A program made the translations under genes and the position numbers. This document shows positions 43,182-43,901 of a stretch of 43,901 nt of DNA, piece after piece; positions within the stretch are counted from its first letter, which is position 1; the number at the start of each line of letters is the position of its first letter. The notes beneath the pieces were generated by a model. It was not told where the DNA came from, made no database searches, and saw only the letters and a list, made by a program, of their open reading frames with translations. Source of the stretch: Deltaproteobacteria bacterium (lineage in GTDB: Bacteria > Desulfobacterota > Binatia > UBA9968 > JAJDTQ01); the NCBI GenBank assembly GCA_028818775.1, contig JAPPNE010000084.1, forward strand, positions 116,008-159,908, given 5' to 3'.

Positions 43182-43206
43182 ACAGAAAGCCACGCCATTC
43201 CCTCAA

Positions 43207-43268
43207 CCACGGACGTCCTGTCTGAGCGTCAAGACAGAACTGCGGTGGCAGTCCATCACGGTCCGTGG
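43207..43268 (+). ncRNA. Possible three-way-junction structured leader
   Basis: An 8-bp perfect outer stem CCACGGAC (43207-43214) with GTCCGTGG (43261-43268) encloses two hairpins: CTGTCT (43218-43223) with AGACAG (43232-43237), and CTGC (43240-43243) with GCAG (43248-43251). It lies 25 bases after the acyl-CoA synthetase stop and about 104 bases before the binding-protein ATG, with no T-run, so it may be a structured 5' leader rather than a terminator. No known riboswitch class is recognised. Confidence 0.3.
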
Positions 43269-43372
43269 CTGCTCTTGCACTCGGAACTTCAACCGGAGTA
43301 ATGTGCGGGCGTGTCAAGCTCGGGCGGAATCAAGGATTGGTCGACCGAATCGGCAACAAGGAGGATGTGACC

Positions 43373-43901
43373 ATGTTGAACGCTTCGAAGGGGCTTCTTC
43401 TGTTCCTGTTTCTCGCGCTTCCGTTGGCTTTGGGCACGCCAGCTTTGGCGGCCGATTCCGGGAAGACGCTCCGTTACGCCGCCGGGAGCTTCGGCGAGGA
43501 GTCCATGGATCCCACCCGCACTTCCATCAGCGCCTCGCTGGGTCTGGTGGGGCCGCTGTGGGACTGGCTCACGGAGATCGACGCCGCCGGCAAGCTCTCG
43601 CCTGGGCTGGCGCTGAGCTGGGAGGCCGGGGAAGACGGGAAGTCCTGGACCTTCAAGCTGCGGCCCGGGGTCAAATTCCACGACGGCAGCGAGATGACCG
43701 CCGAGGACGTGCAGTTCACGCTGATGGAGGGGTTCCGCCGGCCCAAGGCCAAGGCCTCACGGGTGCGCCAGTTCCGCAAGGGCATCACGGACGTCAAGGT
43801 CGTCGACCGCCACACGGTGACGGTGGTCACGGCGAAACCGTGGCCTACCTTTCCCTATGACATGTCCTTTCAGCCCGGCATCGAGGGCATCGTGCTCCCC
43901 A
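43373..43901 (+). CDS. Peptide/nickel-type ABC solute-binding protein (SBP_bac_5), partial
   Basis: The first 176 codons of a family 5 extracellular binding protein, cut by the window end (normal length about 500-550 residues). A signal peptide is clear (MLNASKGLLLFLFLALPLAL, then a PALAA cleavage region). The mature start 'KTLRYAAGSFGEESMDPTRTS' and 'WTFKLRPGVKFHDGSEMTAEDVQFTL' are family hallmarks. AAGGAGG (43358-43364) is 8 bases before the ATG at 43373. The rest of a Dpp/Opp-type ABC transporter probably lies downstream. The ligand may be a peptide or another small organic compound. Confidence 0.92.
   Translation, partial: MLNASKGLLLFLFLALPLALGTPALAADSGKTLRYAAGSFGEESMDPTRTSISASLGLVGPLWDWLTEIDAAGKLSPGLALSWEAGEDGKSWTFKLRPGVKFHDGSEMTAEDVQFTLMEGFRRPKAKASRVRQFRKGITDVKVVDRHTVTVVTAKPWPTFPYDMSFQPGIEGIVLP

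Noticed and set aside
41001-43193. 730-codon minus-strand open frame opposite the acyl-CoA synthetase
   Set aside because: Antisense shadow; the plus strand has all ligase motifs.
43138-43860. 240-codon plus-strand open frame over the last gene
   Set aside because: Different frame from the signal-peptide protein starting at 43373, which carries clear SBP_bac_5 motifs and runs off the end.

Overview
The window is high-GC chromosomal DNA (roughly mid-60s percent GC by eye) from a free-living heterotrophic bacterium that I cannot name from sequence alone. It has MEP-pathway isoprenoid synthesis (ispG), a Prc/Tsp-type periplasmic protease, export signal peptides, many solute-binding-protein transporters and an unusual number of metal-dependent amidohydrolases. 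This fits an uncultivated proteobacterium-like or Tectomicrobia/Binatota-like lineage, but that placement is an inference. Positions 28-114 are alternating C and G homopolymers and look like contig-end assembly noise.

Region by region: (1) 210-8875 is mostly housekeeping: a solute-binding protein, an SDR oxidoreductase, prc (minus), ispG, dus, maf, an EamA transporter (minus) and a cysteine hydrolase, closed by a strong 17-bp hairpin terminator. (2) 8959-14184, minus strand, is an apparent operon of CoA-transferase, iron-type solute-binding protein, amidohydrolase and fused ABC permease, with no ATPase gene. (3) 14327-18216, plus strand, is a divergent operon of two near-identical amidohydrolases, a flavin-dependent luciferase-like monooxygenase and a VOC protein. 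Regions 2 and 3 start from back-to-back promoters whose -35 boxes are the two arms of one perfect inverted repeat. (4) 18268-21882, minus strand: epimerase and two more amidohydrolases. (5) 22052-22778: a lower-GC two-gene insert, a DUF6338-like membrane protein and an overlapping 40-residue polyproline micro-protein. (6) 22823-25236, minus strand: an M24-fold protein that seems to lack metal ligands, plus an amidohydrolase. (7) 25373-28413, plus strand: a tripartite tricarboxylate transporter (TctC-TctA-TctB) behind a promoter overlapped by a palindrome. (8) 28430-29253: a scar of broken accessory genes (DUF5131 5' fragment, VapC 3' fragment, intact ParD-like antitoxin, ParE 3' remnant). (9) 29254-37511, minus strand: a seven-gene set of flavin reductase, GlcD, GlcE, GlcF, amidohydrolase, alpha/beta hydrolase and epimerase. 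(10) 37777-38808: a lower-GC HTH-GHKL ATPase-DUF4325 switch protein with iterated TTGACAAT repeats in front. (11) 38906-43901: argC (type 2), a TauE/SafE exporter (minus), an NDP-forming acyl-CoA synthetase and the start of an oligopeptide-type solute-binding protein preceded by a possible structured RNA.

The genes suggest a catabolic island. Transporters import organic acids or other small organics, seven COG2159-type amidohydrolases (possibly decarboxylases) and a monooxygenase attack them, and CoA ligases/transferases and a glycolate-oxidase-like dehydrogenase feed the products onward. The substrates cannot be read from the sequence. The most novel material is the amidohydrolase expansion with its palindrome-controlled divergent promoters, the DUF6338/micro-protein pair, the HTH-ATPase-DUF4325 regulator and the toxin-antitoxin scar.
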